In this document: positions 1-9,700 of the stretch, one piece after another
How positions within the stretch are numbered: the first letter of the stretch is position 1
How the letters are laid out: each line of letters begins with the position of its first letter
Assembly: GCA_030836365.1 (NCBI GenBank)
Contig: JAURQB010000177.1
Coordinates: 1-21,938, forward strand
Source: Bdellovibrionota bacterium
GTDB lineage: Bacteria; Bdellovibrionota; Bacteriovoracia; Bacteriovoracales; Bacteriovoracaceae
Direction: 5' to 3'
DNA: 21,938 nucleotides
Position numbers and translations under genes: made by a program
The notes under the pieces: model-generated
Told to the model about the DNA's origin: nothing
The model's input: the letters and a program-made list of their open reading frames with translations, nothing else
Databases searched by the model: none

Positions 1-323
1 TCATCGACAATAAAAGAAGCCCGAAAAATTTTATCAAACCCACAACAGTGATCAAGGACGGCCTGTCGATGATTAATTTTATTCACACCGAGGACCTTGC
101 CAGGTTTATTATCTTTTTAATGAGCAACTCGGTAAGTCACCGAGTAATAAATCTCAACACAGCTGAAAATTTAACCAAAACAAGTCTTTATCATCGACTG
201 TTTCCTGAGAAGGAAAATCGCCCGTTAATAAAGGAAGAATTTGAGCGCCGTATCTCATCTCTTTACCTAAGCGGTCTTTCTTTCTACCTAAAACATCCAG
301 TTATAATAGAATCGATTAAATAA
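1..323 (+). CDS. C-terminal part of an NAD(P)-binding SDR/epimerase-like protein (5' truncated)
   Basis: The frame is open from the window edge (complete codons from base 3) to TAA at 321-323, so the true start lies outside; about 106 residues are visible. The segment NFIHTEDLARFI, about 26 residues into the visible part, resembles the 'N-[RF]-I-H-x-[DE]-D-[LA]-A' motif in the C-terminal substrate-binding half of atypical short-chain dehydrogenases / NAD-dependent epimerases. It is followed by a 'VINLNTAENLTK' strand like the 'yNv.ddep' strand of that family. The Rossmann glycine motif would be upstream of the window, so cofactor and reaction cannot be judged. A GTG at 48 is an internal Val codon, not the start. 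The assignment rests on a short motif and is moderate. Confidence 0.5.
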   Translation, partial: IDNKRSPKNFIKPTTVIKDGLSMINFIHTEDLARFIIFLMSNSVSHRVINLNTAENLTKTSLYHRLFPEKENRPLIKEEFERRISSLYLSGLSFYLKHPVIIESIK

Positions 324-384
324 CTTACATTTTTTCATAAAGCCTGTTAGCATTTTTTTAAAATTAAACTCTGTGGAGAAATTT

Positions 385-1059
385 ATGGGCGCCTTTTTAT
401 TTTCATTAGGACTAGTTTCTGTTTGTTTGTTTATGTTTGGAATCAATTTAGACCTTATGTGGCTAAGACTCATGGCCAAACCATTGCCTATTATCGCTCT
501 TATCATCTGGGTTTCCACTCAAACAAAATCCGCTTATCGAAGCCGCGTTTTAATTGGTCTCACTTTATGCGTTATTGCGGACATGCTTTTAGAATTTAGA
601 AAATCGACATTTTTATACGGCGTCATCTTCTTTTTATTAGGTCATGTGGCTTATATAAGTGGTTTTATTAAAAAGAATGCCAAGCTTAAATTAGAACTTC
701 TTTTTCCTTTCGCCATTTGGGGAGGGGTTATCTTTTTTGTTCTAAAAGATGGATTAGGAAAAATGTATTACCCTATCCTCGCTTACACCCTCGTCATTGT
801 TGTGATGATGTGGCTAGCAGCGGCCTTGGCCGAAACTGGAAAAAACTTAAACTGGATGTCTTATCTTGTTGTTATTGGTGCTGTTTCTTTTGCTTTCGGT
901 GATACGCTCATTGCGTTTGACCGATATTATGAAAAAATCCCAAGCGTTAGATATACTATTTCAACGAGCTATTACATCGCGCAGTTTCTCATTGCTTCTT
1001 CAGTTGCGCTTTACGGCAGCAGCTCTAAGCAGAAAATCGACCTTCAAGCCACGGCTTAA
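385..1059 (+). CDS. YhhN/TMEM86 family membrane protein (lysoplasmalogenase-like)
   Basis: A 224-aa, almost wholly hydrophobic protein with about seven to eight transmembrane segments. Family landmarks are visible in order: MAKPLPIIALI near the N-terminus; an RVLIGLTLCVIADMLLE segment, where the family usually has Gly-Asp and here has Ala-Asp; FFLLGHVAYISGF; then SFAFGDTLIAFDRY and a final STSYYIAQFLIASS helix matching the 'tYylaQ.li' end of YhhN proteins. Animal TMEM86B hydrolyses lysoplasmalogen; bacterial members are mostly uncharacterised, so that activity is inferred from the family. ATG 385 is chosen because GGAG at 375-378 lies 6 nt upstream; the GTG at 373 would overlap that site. The 3' end overlaps the opposite-strand HPF-like gene by 35 nt. 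Confidence 0.85.
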   Translation: MGAFLFSLGLVSVCLFMFGINLDLMWLRLMAKPLPIIALIIWVSTQTKSAYRSRVLIGLTLCVIADMLLEFRKSTFLYGVIFFLLGHVAYISGFIKKNAKLKLELLFPFAIWGGVIFFVLKDGLGKMYYPILAYTLVIVVMMWLAAALAETGKNLNWMSYLVVIGAVSFAFGDTLIAFDRYYEKIPSVRYTISTSYYIAQFLIASSVALYGSSSKQKIDLQATA

Positions 1060-1333
1060 GGCGCTCATCAAAAGCAGTATCAAAATCTGCGAGCAAAGTG
1101 ATAAGAGAATCATTCTTTTTTGTGAGAAGAATTTCAAAAGAATTAGCGATCACCTCTAGTCTGGCAGAATATTCACCTGAATTTTTCTCTACGATACTAA
1201 ACTTAACATTAGACCTGTAAGGAGAAATCCTTTCAATTCGACAAATAAAATCATAAACGGCACGTTTAATATCATCATTTTCATTAATTAATTTCATTGT
1301 GATATTTGGTGTTTGTATAAAAAATGACTCCAT
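1025..1333 (-). CDS. Small HPF/RaiA (S30AE)-like protein
   Basis: A 102-aa protein. Laid against E. coli HPF it shows the same order of features: an N-terminal strand, a helix (DIKRAVYDFICRIERI, compare 'ALREFVTAKFAKLEQY'), a strand with Val and Glu-Lys (VKFSIVEKNSGEY), a strand SARLEVIANSF, and a helix starting DSLITLLADFDTAFDERL, compare 'DMYAAIDGLIDKLARQL'. HPF-type proteins bind the decoding region of idle 70S ribosomes. The basic residues that contact rRNA are sparse here, so it may be a diverged member; the call is by eye. ATG at 1331-1333 has AGGAG 7 nt upstream, and a TATAAT lies a short distance further up. It converges with and overlaps the yhhN-like gene by 35 nt. Confidence 0.5.
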   Translation of the reverse strand: MESFFIQTPNITMKLINENDDIKRAVYDFICRIERISPYRSNVKFSIVEKNSGEYSARLEVIANSFEILLTKKNDSLITLLADFDTAFDERLKPWLEGRFSA

Positions 1334-1362
1334 CTAAATCTCCTAGTTTCGCCCAATGATCT

Positions 1363-1390
1363 ATTATAGCAAATTTTTTTGATCGGAAAA
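1363..1390 (-). promoter_or_regulatory. Promoter candidate for the HPF-like gene
   Basis: On the minus strand a perfect TATAAT (plus bases 1363-1368) sits about 30 nt upstream of the ATG at 1333. A poor -35 (TTTTCC, plus bases 1385-1390) lies 16 nt further upstream. The A-rich spacer (plus 1371-1384) is typical of AT-rich promoters. Transcription would begin near 1355 and give a leader of roughly 20 nt carrying AGGAG. Confidence 0.5.
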
Positions 1391-1408
1391 TAGCGTGTAA
1401 GGTTTTGT

Positions 1409-4400
1409 TTACTCAGGTAACGGAGTAAAGCACCTTGTATTAAAGTATGTGGACACAGAATCAAATAAAAACAGACTCCCGTAGTCAGGGATACCCTCTA
1501 ATGAAGCCGGAAGTTCTCCTAATGTAGCGATATTAAATTCATCAGGAAGACTGCCTGACCATTTAAAAACATAGTAATACTCACCTCCGAGCCCTATAAC
1601 CTCAGGGCTGCCACTACTATCTAACTCAACTCCATCAAAGTCCCTTGCCACAACGCCTTTTAGTAAAATAGGAACTCTAAGAATATCTTCACTATTGTTA
1701 TATTTATTAATATCAGATAGGATAAGCGCCCATTCATCAAGCCCCACTTGATCCTTGTCTACATCTGTTAAATTATTTTCATTCAACAAAATTTCTACAC
1801 TTTGATTTGAGCATGCTAAAAGCGCATCATTGACCCCGAACACTGGATCGTCTGAAATTAGCACTTTATCGATATAAATGTTATTCAAATACTCATAGGC
1901 CATATTATCATTTATTGGACCAGTAAAAAATGAGTGAACATTCTTATTTTCATGATCAAAGCCAACATAACGAGTACCAGAATAGTTAATCAACGGAACG
2001 ACCCTGACATAATAGCGACTTGAGGAGTTGAGTCCATTAATAATACATTGATAATTTCCACTACTTGCCCCACCATTAACAACACAACTTGCGAGCGAAG
2101 TATTTGTTGATTTTCGAACAATCAGAGTATCACTATTAACATTTTGAATATTATGATCCACATAAACAAGATACTTCTCAATATCTCCAAACGTAGTATT
2201 AAATGTAAACTCATTCCATTGAATCACGGCTGAATCTGCATTTGTCTGTATTCCATAAATAGATCGCTCAATACCTTCATAAAAAGGAACAGGATTTGAA
2301 TCAGGGGAGAGAATAAAACCCGAAACAGTAAGTCCCATCAATAAGCTTGGAGACTCGTCACCTTGTGGAGTATTCGAAAAATAGTCAATCGCCGCATTTG
2401 CAGAATTAATTTCATTATTAATTTCACTGGCACTTGGTAAATAGCGGGCCACAACAATACAAGATTCGTTGTTCATAATACCAAAAGAGCCTCCTCCCTC
2501 AGGTTCTTCTTTTAATAATCCTGAAGAGTTAAAACTTTTGAGCATGCATTTTTCTTCCATATAAATTTCTACGCCACCCTGATTTTCATTTGATACCTTA
2601 ACCATATTGTTGACACCAAAAATAGTTTCAGAGGTCCAGTTATCATTAACGTCCCATACTAAAATAGGTAGTGTTTTTGGATTTTTGATACAAAACTTTT
2701 TATAAATCCCATCGCTGATCGTATCAAAAGATCGATCACCAATATCAATATTAATTGCTTTAACCTCTAAATCTACGCCGTCACGATTATAAACTATCGT
2801 CCTAACAGGTAAGGGAGAATCTCCACATTCTCCAGTTTCTGCAACTATTTTGTAAGGCTTTATAATTCCATTTTCGAGAATATTTGTATTAAAAGAGATA
2901 GACTTATAATCCCGTTGAACCCCATTATTTTCATCTGGGTTTGCAGACTCATAAGCAATAACCAAATCAAACGAAGATGTCACCGAACTCTCAAATGGGG
3001 TAAATTCAATTTCAAGTTCACAAGATCCAGCCGAACTTAATCCATCACAATTAATTGAATTGTATGAAACGGCACTTGGTAAAGATTCTAAAAAGCTACC
3101 ATATTGATCTCTAAAAAGAATTTTAGGTCTCACTAGATACGTATTAGGATTGTAAATTTCTATCGTTTTTTTATCTCTTTGACCTCTTGCTGCCTCAAGG
3201 GTGTAAACTTCATCACTTTGTCCTAAATTATTAAAACTAATGTCACCTACTCCAATAGTTGCACATGTTTCGTTAGTAGAGAAACAAAGAGGAGAAGAAT
3301 TCTCATTTAACTCCTTCGCGCGAAATGTAAATGTTATCTCTCTGGTGGGTAATTCAGCACTATTATTAGGATTTTGGTAATCTTCTATTGTCAAAATTAT
3401 GCTAAAAAAATATTCGGAGTCTTCATCTCCACCTGGCGAAAATTTCAGTAGGAAATTATCTGTAAGTAAACGTGAAAGGTTACCAATCCTATCAGCTGTC
3501 TTGTCTATACCTGAAGGATTAAAGTCACAGCCAAAATTGTTTAAATTTGTGATAAACTCAAGGCTTGGAATAATTCCTTCCGTTTTACTTGCATTAAAGT
3601 TCGCTGGGATTGAGTCATCAGATTTCAGCTCACATTTTTTAATCTTCCCTCCATCAAAACCAGATTGTAAAAATTGAAAATTGAAGTATTTTGTCTCATT
3701 TTTTGAGGAGCTAAGAAAAATCTCCCATTCTGGATTATCATGAGAAGGGGTAAGAGAAGAACGATGGAAGTCAATATTTTCCTGAAAGATTTCATCTAAA
3801 ACACCTCTTGATATTCCTGTTTGAGGAGAAGATAAGCTTGGCACATAAGTATCTGGGTACTGCTTTAAAAAAGTGGTAGCATCATCCATATACCGAACAC
3901 CATACTCATTAAACATAAGTAATGTTGATTCAATTGGAGCTAAATCAGTGATATATATATTTGTCTTTCTTTGGTAAAACATCTTCATATATAAATCATC
4001 AGCACCGCCACCTGTGGATAATATTTTCCGTTCCCCAAAAATATTATTACTTCCCAAAATTTCGTACTCACTAGGAATGGGAAAATCGACATCACCATCG
4101 AAATAAATAAATGCGGGACTTGCTGTATAAGCATACTTTCTCAAAGGAGGGAGAAATTTTAGCTGATCATCAGATTCGACATTAGGGCTTGATGAAGTTG
4201 AAAAAGGTGTTTGTAACATAGTCTCGATTGAGTCAAATTTCGCAACACCATAATCATTAGCAGGGTCTTGAACTGCAATATTTTCATAAATAAGAGGAGA
4301 AAAACAGTTTGGGTGCGTAACTTTTGATTTAATTTTAACCCTCATGACACAAGACTCTCCCTCTCTCAATGCAGACCTCTTTGAGCCAACAAGGGGACTT

Positions 4401-6778
4401 AGGGTATTGATGTCATTGCCTGCGGGTGTTAAAAAACCTTTCTCCTGATAATCGATGGCATCATAACAATCTCTATCAGGGAAAATATTTTCGTCCCCCT
4501 CATAATCGCTACTTAGTAAAACAGTATTCGCGAAATCACTGGCCGGAATATCGACAATCTGTAATGCCGATGAAGACCCAGAGCATTCATTAGTATTATT
4601 GCGATTAAGATTATCAGACTCACCAAACGCCATATAACTAATGTCATTAGTCCCAACGTTTGTGACGTAAATGTCAAAAAAAGATTCATTTCCATAAACA
4701 TTCGTTTTATCAACTGCTGAATAAGAAAATGTCTTTAAGTTCCTCCAATGAAGAGTATTAGAAAATTTTAGAACGCCTTTATTAATAAGGGAGGCTGATA
4801 TTCTTGAGACAGTTCTTTTTCCTTCATAAGGACTACCATCATCATTGAATTCAGCTCCATTCTTGTAATAAACATTAAACTGTTTAAATGGAAAATCTTT
4901 TGCATTTAAAGCTAGATTGCCTTGGTGGTCAAAAAATAAAACTGAATTATCAGAGCTTATGGGAAACTGTTTTTTTAAATTTAAATAAAAAGTAATTTCG
5001 CAATAGTTTCCGACTGCCAAAAACTCTTTGCAAGTTGTTTTAACATTTTGATAAAATGTTTTTTTGGAGTTATCGAAAAGCGAAATTATATCTTGCTCGA
5101 CACTTCCATCTTCATTCGCAAAGGGAATGTCTACTCCACTTCCCCCTATAAAATACTGTGAATCTGAAATTTTTGTTAATTGAGCAATTTCCTCCCCAAC
5201 GTTTTTTACTCTAATGGTAACTTTTTCTCCGAGGTCTGATGCATTTACGAGGCTTAATCTTCCAAATGAATAAAAAGAGTCTGTGGAATGATCAAACTGT
5301 CCAAACTTTTGCGAAATTGAATTGTTTTGAGATTCATAATTGGCATCTGATTCAACTGACTCACTTCCTCGCTTCAGCGACGTGATTTTTAATAAGGCCG
5401 GTTTTTTGAAGCTATAGGAAATATTCGATAAATAGTTCTGCTTAATTGTTTCTCTATTTTCAAGACGAGAATCATATTCTGCAGTTAAAATCACTCTATT
5501 TATATTACCACTTGCGAGCTCCTCAAACTTCGTGGATGGCCAGTAGAGAAGCTGAAAAAAGCACTTCTCTCCAGCACTTCCAACACCTTTTGGCCTCAAC
5601 AGGCGCCCTATGCATGGTGAGGAATTTTTGTCGTAGATTTTAAAAGGCAACTCTGACAAATCAGCAGAGTTGCCGCCTGTTTTTTGACAGATCAATTCAG
5701 TTGTTTCGGGGTCATATTCGTTACATTCGGCAATCATTCTGTTGCCTTGATCATAGAATTTAAATGATTTCAATGCTCCTTCTTTAAAACCATCGTTTTG
5801 AACTTCGATAATTTTACTTGAAGATTTAGTTCCCGTGACGATTTGACTGAAAGATAAGGTATTTGTTAGCCCACTAAAAATAAATCTTGCTTCAATGGCA
5901 GAACTCGTGAAACCAAAATTAAGCGTCAAGGACCCTTTTCTTCCTTCGTTGTCCCGAACATAATTCATCTTTAAAATACCGTCATAAAATAAACTTGGAT
6001 CATCTAACAACAAATTACTGTTTGAGTAATTAACTTTTAATTGACAGCTTTCACCGGCCTTAAGTCTCTTTGGGCAGTCATGACTTTCAATAAAAAAACC
6101 AGTATCGACCTCTGTTATATTTTCGTTTCCTTCAGCATCAATAACACGCGTTCCATTAATCATCTCAAAATAAATATTTTCTGCAGTTAATCCCCCATTA
6201 TTAATTATTCTTATGTCTTGGCCCTTTCCTATGACTTCAGCCTTATCCAATACGCCAAAACTGAATATAGAAGAATCACCAACAACCCCAATCGATGCAA
6301 ACTCACCGACATATGCACGATAAAGTAAATTGATCTTCATTTCATCGATCATGTTTTTATATGATATCTGAATTTTTTGATAAAAATCGCCCCGTCGATC
6401 TGGATTAAAGCTAAGAACGATCCCACACTCCTCATTGGGCGCGAGCTCGCTTTGGCAACTCCCTCCCATGCCAGGGTAAATAGATTCATTAAGCTCATTT
6501 TGCGCAAAAACCATATCTGCATTAGATTCAAAACTTTTCTCTAATTTAAGGGCAATATCGAAAATATTAAATTTACTATTATTTTTTATCACTATTTTCG
6601 TATCAACAATTTCTGAATCAATTAAAAATTCCCCAAGATCTCCATTATTTTCAATGGTGACAGAGGGCATCTCTTCCACTCCTTGAGTCTCAACAACAAC
6701 TGTATTTTGTTGCTCTTCCGGAAGACATGCCGAAAGAAGAAGTAAGAAAAATAAAAGTTTCACCTTAGTCACTTTCAT
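1409..6778 (-). CDS. Giant surface lipoprotein with repeated ASH-like beta domains and a C-terminal FN3
   Basis: A 1,789-aa protein. Residues 1-18 form a lipoprotein signal peptide (Lys-rich start, Leu/Phe core, lipobox LSAC, lipidated Cys18 followed by Leu, so no Asp+2 inner-membrane retention signal). Much of the chain is a series of beta-domains ending in a 'Cys-x-x-x-Leu-x-x-Gly-x-x-Cys-x-(hydrophobic)-x-(hydrophobic)-x-(F/Y)' signature: SELAPNEECGIVLSF, RLKAGESCQLKVNY, EFLAVGNYCEITFY, ALREGESCVMRVKI and GLSSAGSCELEIEF. That is the pattern of choice-of-anchor-D / ASPM-SPD2-Hydin-type modules. A fibronectin III-like domain follows at about residues 1515-1645 (AVIQWNEFTF ... SSRYYVRVVPLINY). 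No catalytic motif was recognised. The start overlaps the previous gene by 14 nt and has only a weak GGTGAAG upstream, suggesting translational coupling. Likely cell-surface or outer-membrane bound; function unknown. Confidence 0.85.
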   Translation of the reverse strand: MKVTKVKLLFFLLLLSACLPEEQQNTVVVETQGVEEMPSVTIENNGDLGEFLIDSEIVDTKIVIKNNSKFNIFDIALKLEKSFESNADMVFAQNELNESIYPGMGGSCQSELAPNEECGIVLSFNPDRRGDFYQKIQISYKNMIDEMKINLLYRAYVGEFASIGVVGDSSIFSFGVLDKAEVIGKGQDIRIINNGGLTAENIYFEMINGTRVIDAEGNENITEVDTGFFIESHDCPKRLKAGESCQLKVNYSNSNLLLDDPSLFYDGILKMNYVRDNEGRKGSLTLNFGFTSSAIEARFIFSGLTNTLSFSQIVTGTKSSSKIIEVQNDGFKEGALKSFKFYDQGNRMIAECNEYDPETTELICQKTGGNSADLSELPFKIYDKNSSPCIGRLLRPKGVGSAGEKCFFQLLYWPSTKFEELASGNINRVILTAEYDSRLENRETIKQNYLSNISYSFKKPALLKITSLKRGSESVESDANYESQNNSISQKFGQFDHSTDSFYSFGRLSLVNASDLGEKVTIRVKNVGEEIAQLTKISDSQYFIGGSGVDIPFANEDGSVEQDIISLFDNSKKTFYQNVKTTCKEFLAVGNYCEITFYLNLKKQFPISSDNSVLFFDHQGNLALNAKDFPFKQFNVYYKNGAEFNDDGSPYEGKRTVSRISASLINKGVLKFSNTLHWRNLKTFSYSAVDKTNVYGNESFFDIYVTNVGTNDISYMAFGESDNLNRNNTNECSGSSSALQIVDIPASDFANTVLLSSDYEGDENIFPDRDCYDAIDYQEKGFLTPAGNDINTLSPLVGSKRSALREGESCVMRVKIKSKVTHPNCFSPLIYENIAVQDPANDYGVAKFDSIETMLQTPFSTSSSPNVESDDQLKFLPPLRKYAYTASPAFIYFDGDVDFPIPSEYEILGSNNIFGERKILSTGGGADDLYMKMFYQRKTNIYITDLAPIESTLLMFNEYGVRYMDDATTFLKQYPDTYVPSLSSPQTGISRGVLDEIFQENIDFHRSSLTPSHDNPEWEIFLSSSKNETKYFNFQFLQSGFDGGKIKKCELKSDDSIPANFNASKTEGIIPSLEFITNLNNFGCDFNPSGIDKTADRIGNLSRLLTDNFLLKFSPGGDEDSEYFFSIILTIEDYQNPNNSAELPTREITFTFRAKELNENSSPLCFSTNETCATIGVGDISFNNLGQSDEVYTLEAARGQRDKKTIEIYNPNTYLVRPKILFRDQYGSFLESLPSAVSYNSINCDGLSSAGSCELEIEFTPFESSVTSSFDLVIAYESANPDENNGVQRDYKSISFNTNILENGIIKPYKIVAETGECGDSPLPVRTIVYNRDGVDLEVKAINIDIGDRSFDTISDGIYKKFCIKNPKTLPILVWDVNDNWTSETIFGVNNMVKVSNENQGGVEIYMEEKCMLKSFNSSGLLKEEPEGGGSFGIMNNESCIVVARYLPSASEINNEINSANAAIDYFSNTPQGDESPSLLMGLTVSGFILSPDSNPVPFYEGIERSIYGIQTNADSAVIQWNEFTFNTTFGDIEKYLVYVDHNIQNVNSDTLIVRKSTNTSLASCVVNGGASSGNYQCIINGLNSSSRYYVRVVPLINYSGTRYVGFDHENKNVHSFFTGPINDNMAYEYLNNIYIDKVLISDDPVFGVNDALLACSNQSVEILLNENNLTDVDKDQVGLDEWALILSDINKYNNSEDILRVPILLKGVVARDFDGVELDSSGSPEVIGLGGEYYYVFKWSGSLPDEFNIATLGELPASLEGIPDYGSLFLFDSVSTYFNTRCFTPLPE

Positions 6779-9700
6779 TTATCTTCACCATACACCGAAC
6801 ACCGACATTATCTTTATACGTCTCTTGACTAAAAATTTGATTACCACGCAAAATAAATGAAAATCGTCCCTCGTCAAAAGTGGAGAAGGGGTCAACGTTT
6901 GTTCGATAGAATGCAGCTCCCCCAGAAACAAAATGAAAGAATGCACTACCTGGAACCCCCCAACTATAACTGATAAATTCAGTGTTTGCCGGAATCACTT
7001 CACTTACAGTCAGTAGATCATCCTCAGGCCCTTCTCCCGCTCCATCAATATTGATTATTAAAGGTTCTGATAAATTATGTTTTCTTGCTGTAGGAGCTGC
7101 TTGAAACACATCATTTACCCCACTATTGCTGGCATCAAAATGTCCTAGATTGTATAAATTCTCTGATATTTCGAAAAGTTGGTTATCACTTGAATTTCGA
7201 CAACTACCATTTGCACAACTTAAGGGAATCCCCACAACAGGATTAAAATATTTAAAATTACTTGTACTTATAATATCTCTTGACTGAACAAGAGCTTGGG
7301 ATTTTTTACTATTGTCCGAACTACCAAAGTCGAGAAATGTTCCATCACCATTTCTAAAATCATTCAAAACATTTAAATTAAAATGATCGAAAATAGGGCC
7401 AATCATCAACCGGTCATCAAGCCCTAGTAGATAGTCCGCGAGCGGGTTATACATACTTCCATCGCTATTGTAAGTTATTGCGCTATCGTTTGAATGCCCT
7501 GATCCAACTATATTACATAGTAATTCTTCATTTAAATCTGAAACTCTGGCATAAATAATATTGCTTTCATCAAATTTTATTTTTACCCCAACCAAATCTC
7601 TTGCAGAACTCCATCCTTCATTTCGGTCCTCAAGAGCAGTACTTAAATTATCCACACTATTGGTCTTTCTTTCAGCGTAACCATAACCAAGATTATCTGC
7701 ACTACTTAAGTCCGAACTATATGAAACTACAGCGCTATTAGGATCAAAAGGTGATTCGGGATCGGTTTTCGTAAACCACATTTTTCTCTTATTTAAGTCA
7801 CAAAAAATACGATCAGCTGTTCTCTCCATCATATTTCCAACTAAATCTTGCACTCCGAAACGTGAGACACAATACTCAGAATTGTAATTGTGGGAATCCG
7901 CACCATTACTGAGATTATCGGCCAATTCTGGATCAAGTTGGGAAGACCCAGAAAAAAAAGTATTTTGAGGTGAATGTTCCTCATTGCCGAATCTCAAAGG
8001 CATAACTGATGTAATATAATCACCATCCAAAGCTTTCTCTTGAGATGTTTTTCTCACATCTTCATTTATTAAGTCGCCTTCATCATTAGTACTAACGGAA
8101 GTTATTCCTTTATCGACATTACATCCATTAATATGAAACCCATCATCTTCTTCTAACCTTCTTGATTTGCTAGCGTAAGAGCGCGTTTCAAGTAACTCAA
8201 TTTTTGATTTGTCAAAATTTGCAGGCCAAGCACTATAGGCAATTAACTCCTTTCTTGAAGGAAGTCTTTTTACTTTATCTTCAAAAATTTGAAATACTTG
8301 CTCATCATCATCTGGTTGTATAACTGTAGAGATTTGATACTGTTCACATATTTTATTACTTTCCTCTTGTGAAATATTAACAATTGGAGGTGCTTTGGCT
8401 GAGTTTGTTGTCATCATACGAATAAGGTTTAAATTGGGGTATACTCTTGAGCTGTTATTTTCAGGAACTGTATAACCATTACTTGAATCATAAAGATCTG
8501 AAGACTTAATTTCTGATAGACTTAACTCTCCGAGGTTAATAACATTATTAGCATGATCAAAAAGATCACCTGTTAGGGCGCCATTTAATGAAGAAGATAA
8601 AATCTGATTAATAGAAAACCACCTAGGCACTTGTTCTTCTTCATTATTTACATAACTCAAATTAACCCAACAGCCAGACTTTGTTTGGTTTAAGGATCGA
8701 CCGTTCAAAAGTATTTTATTACCGTCAGCTGTTGTTGGTGCTATAGTGTTATACTCTCCAATTAAATCTGGGTGACTACTAGAAATCGGACCGATATGAG
8801 TGGCGGTATTTGTGGTCGCTGAAATCCGATTATATAAAACTGCTCCAAACTCTGAGCGCACCAAATATTCATTTGCAACAGGATAGCCTTCCCCTCCCTC
8901 GCCAAAATAAGACTGAAAGTAGTGTCCATCCGTGTTTGGTCCATTTTCGGCGGCTAAGTTTGATGCTGTATAATCCAATCCTCCAAAAGCACCAGGATAT
9001 GATAATGCCCTTAAGCCATAGCCTTCATTTGAGACACTGGATTTGTCAGCACTAAGTTTAGTCGCCCACGCTCCAATACAATCTCCTTTTCTAAACCGAC
9101 GCATATCTTCATACAGACTAGTATTATTTAAACGAGTGCTAGATTTAATGGGATATTCATCAAGGGGAGCACTATTAAATTCATCGATATAACTCTTGGC
9201 CACACAACCAGTCGTTCCATCATAACTTGATAATTCGTTTGGCATTGAACTCTCAGCAGACCACTGCGTATGATCACCCCTAGTCCAGTTACAACCGAGT
9301 TCAAATCGATCAATCAATAAGTCACCACCAATATCGTAAATCGTCTCTTGGCTTGACCAGGGAATTGTGCTGCCTGATGCTCCTAAACCATTATAGGAAC
9401 AACTATAATGATCACCGACTCCTTTACTAATCTCTCTTGGGTTAGTATCTGTTGATAACTCTAGACACATTGTTCTGTTGATTATCTTTCGGTGTGCGAA
9501 CGCCATATTAGGTGGAGGTAAAACCACTTTTATGATGTGATCTTCCCCTATAAGAGGAATTGTAACTCCATTAAAAACGACCTCGATTTTATAAAGATAT
9601 ACACGTCCTCGGTCCACCTCTCCATCACTTGGTGAGTAGCGAACAGAATAATCGGTGAAGTTAACAGTCCGGTGCAGCTGTTGATCCTTTCCATTATGAA

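Noticed and set aside
288..518. 76-aa minus-strand frame over the SDR end and yhhN start
   Set aside because: Antisense to two well-supported plus-strand genes, no family resemblance and no good RBS.
866..1159. 97-aa plus-strand frame across the end of the yhhN-like gene
   Set aside because: Shadow frame of the yhhN-like gene running into the antisense of the HPF-like gene; composition is not protein-like.
3399..3677. 92-aa plus-strand frame inside the 1,789-aa lipoprotein gene
   Set aside because: Antisense shadow of a long, continuous, domain-bearing frame; no RBS or family match.
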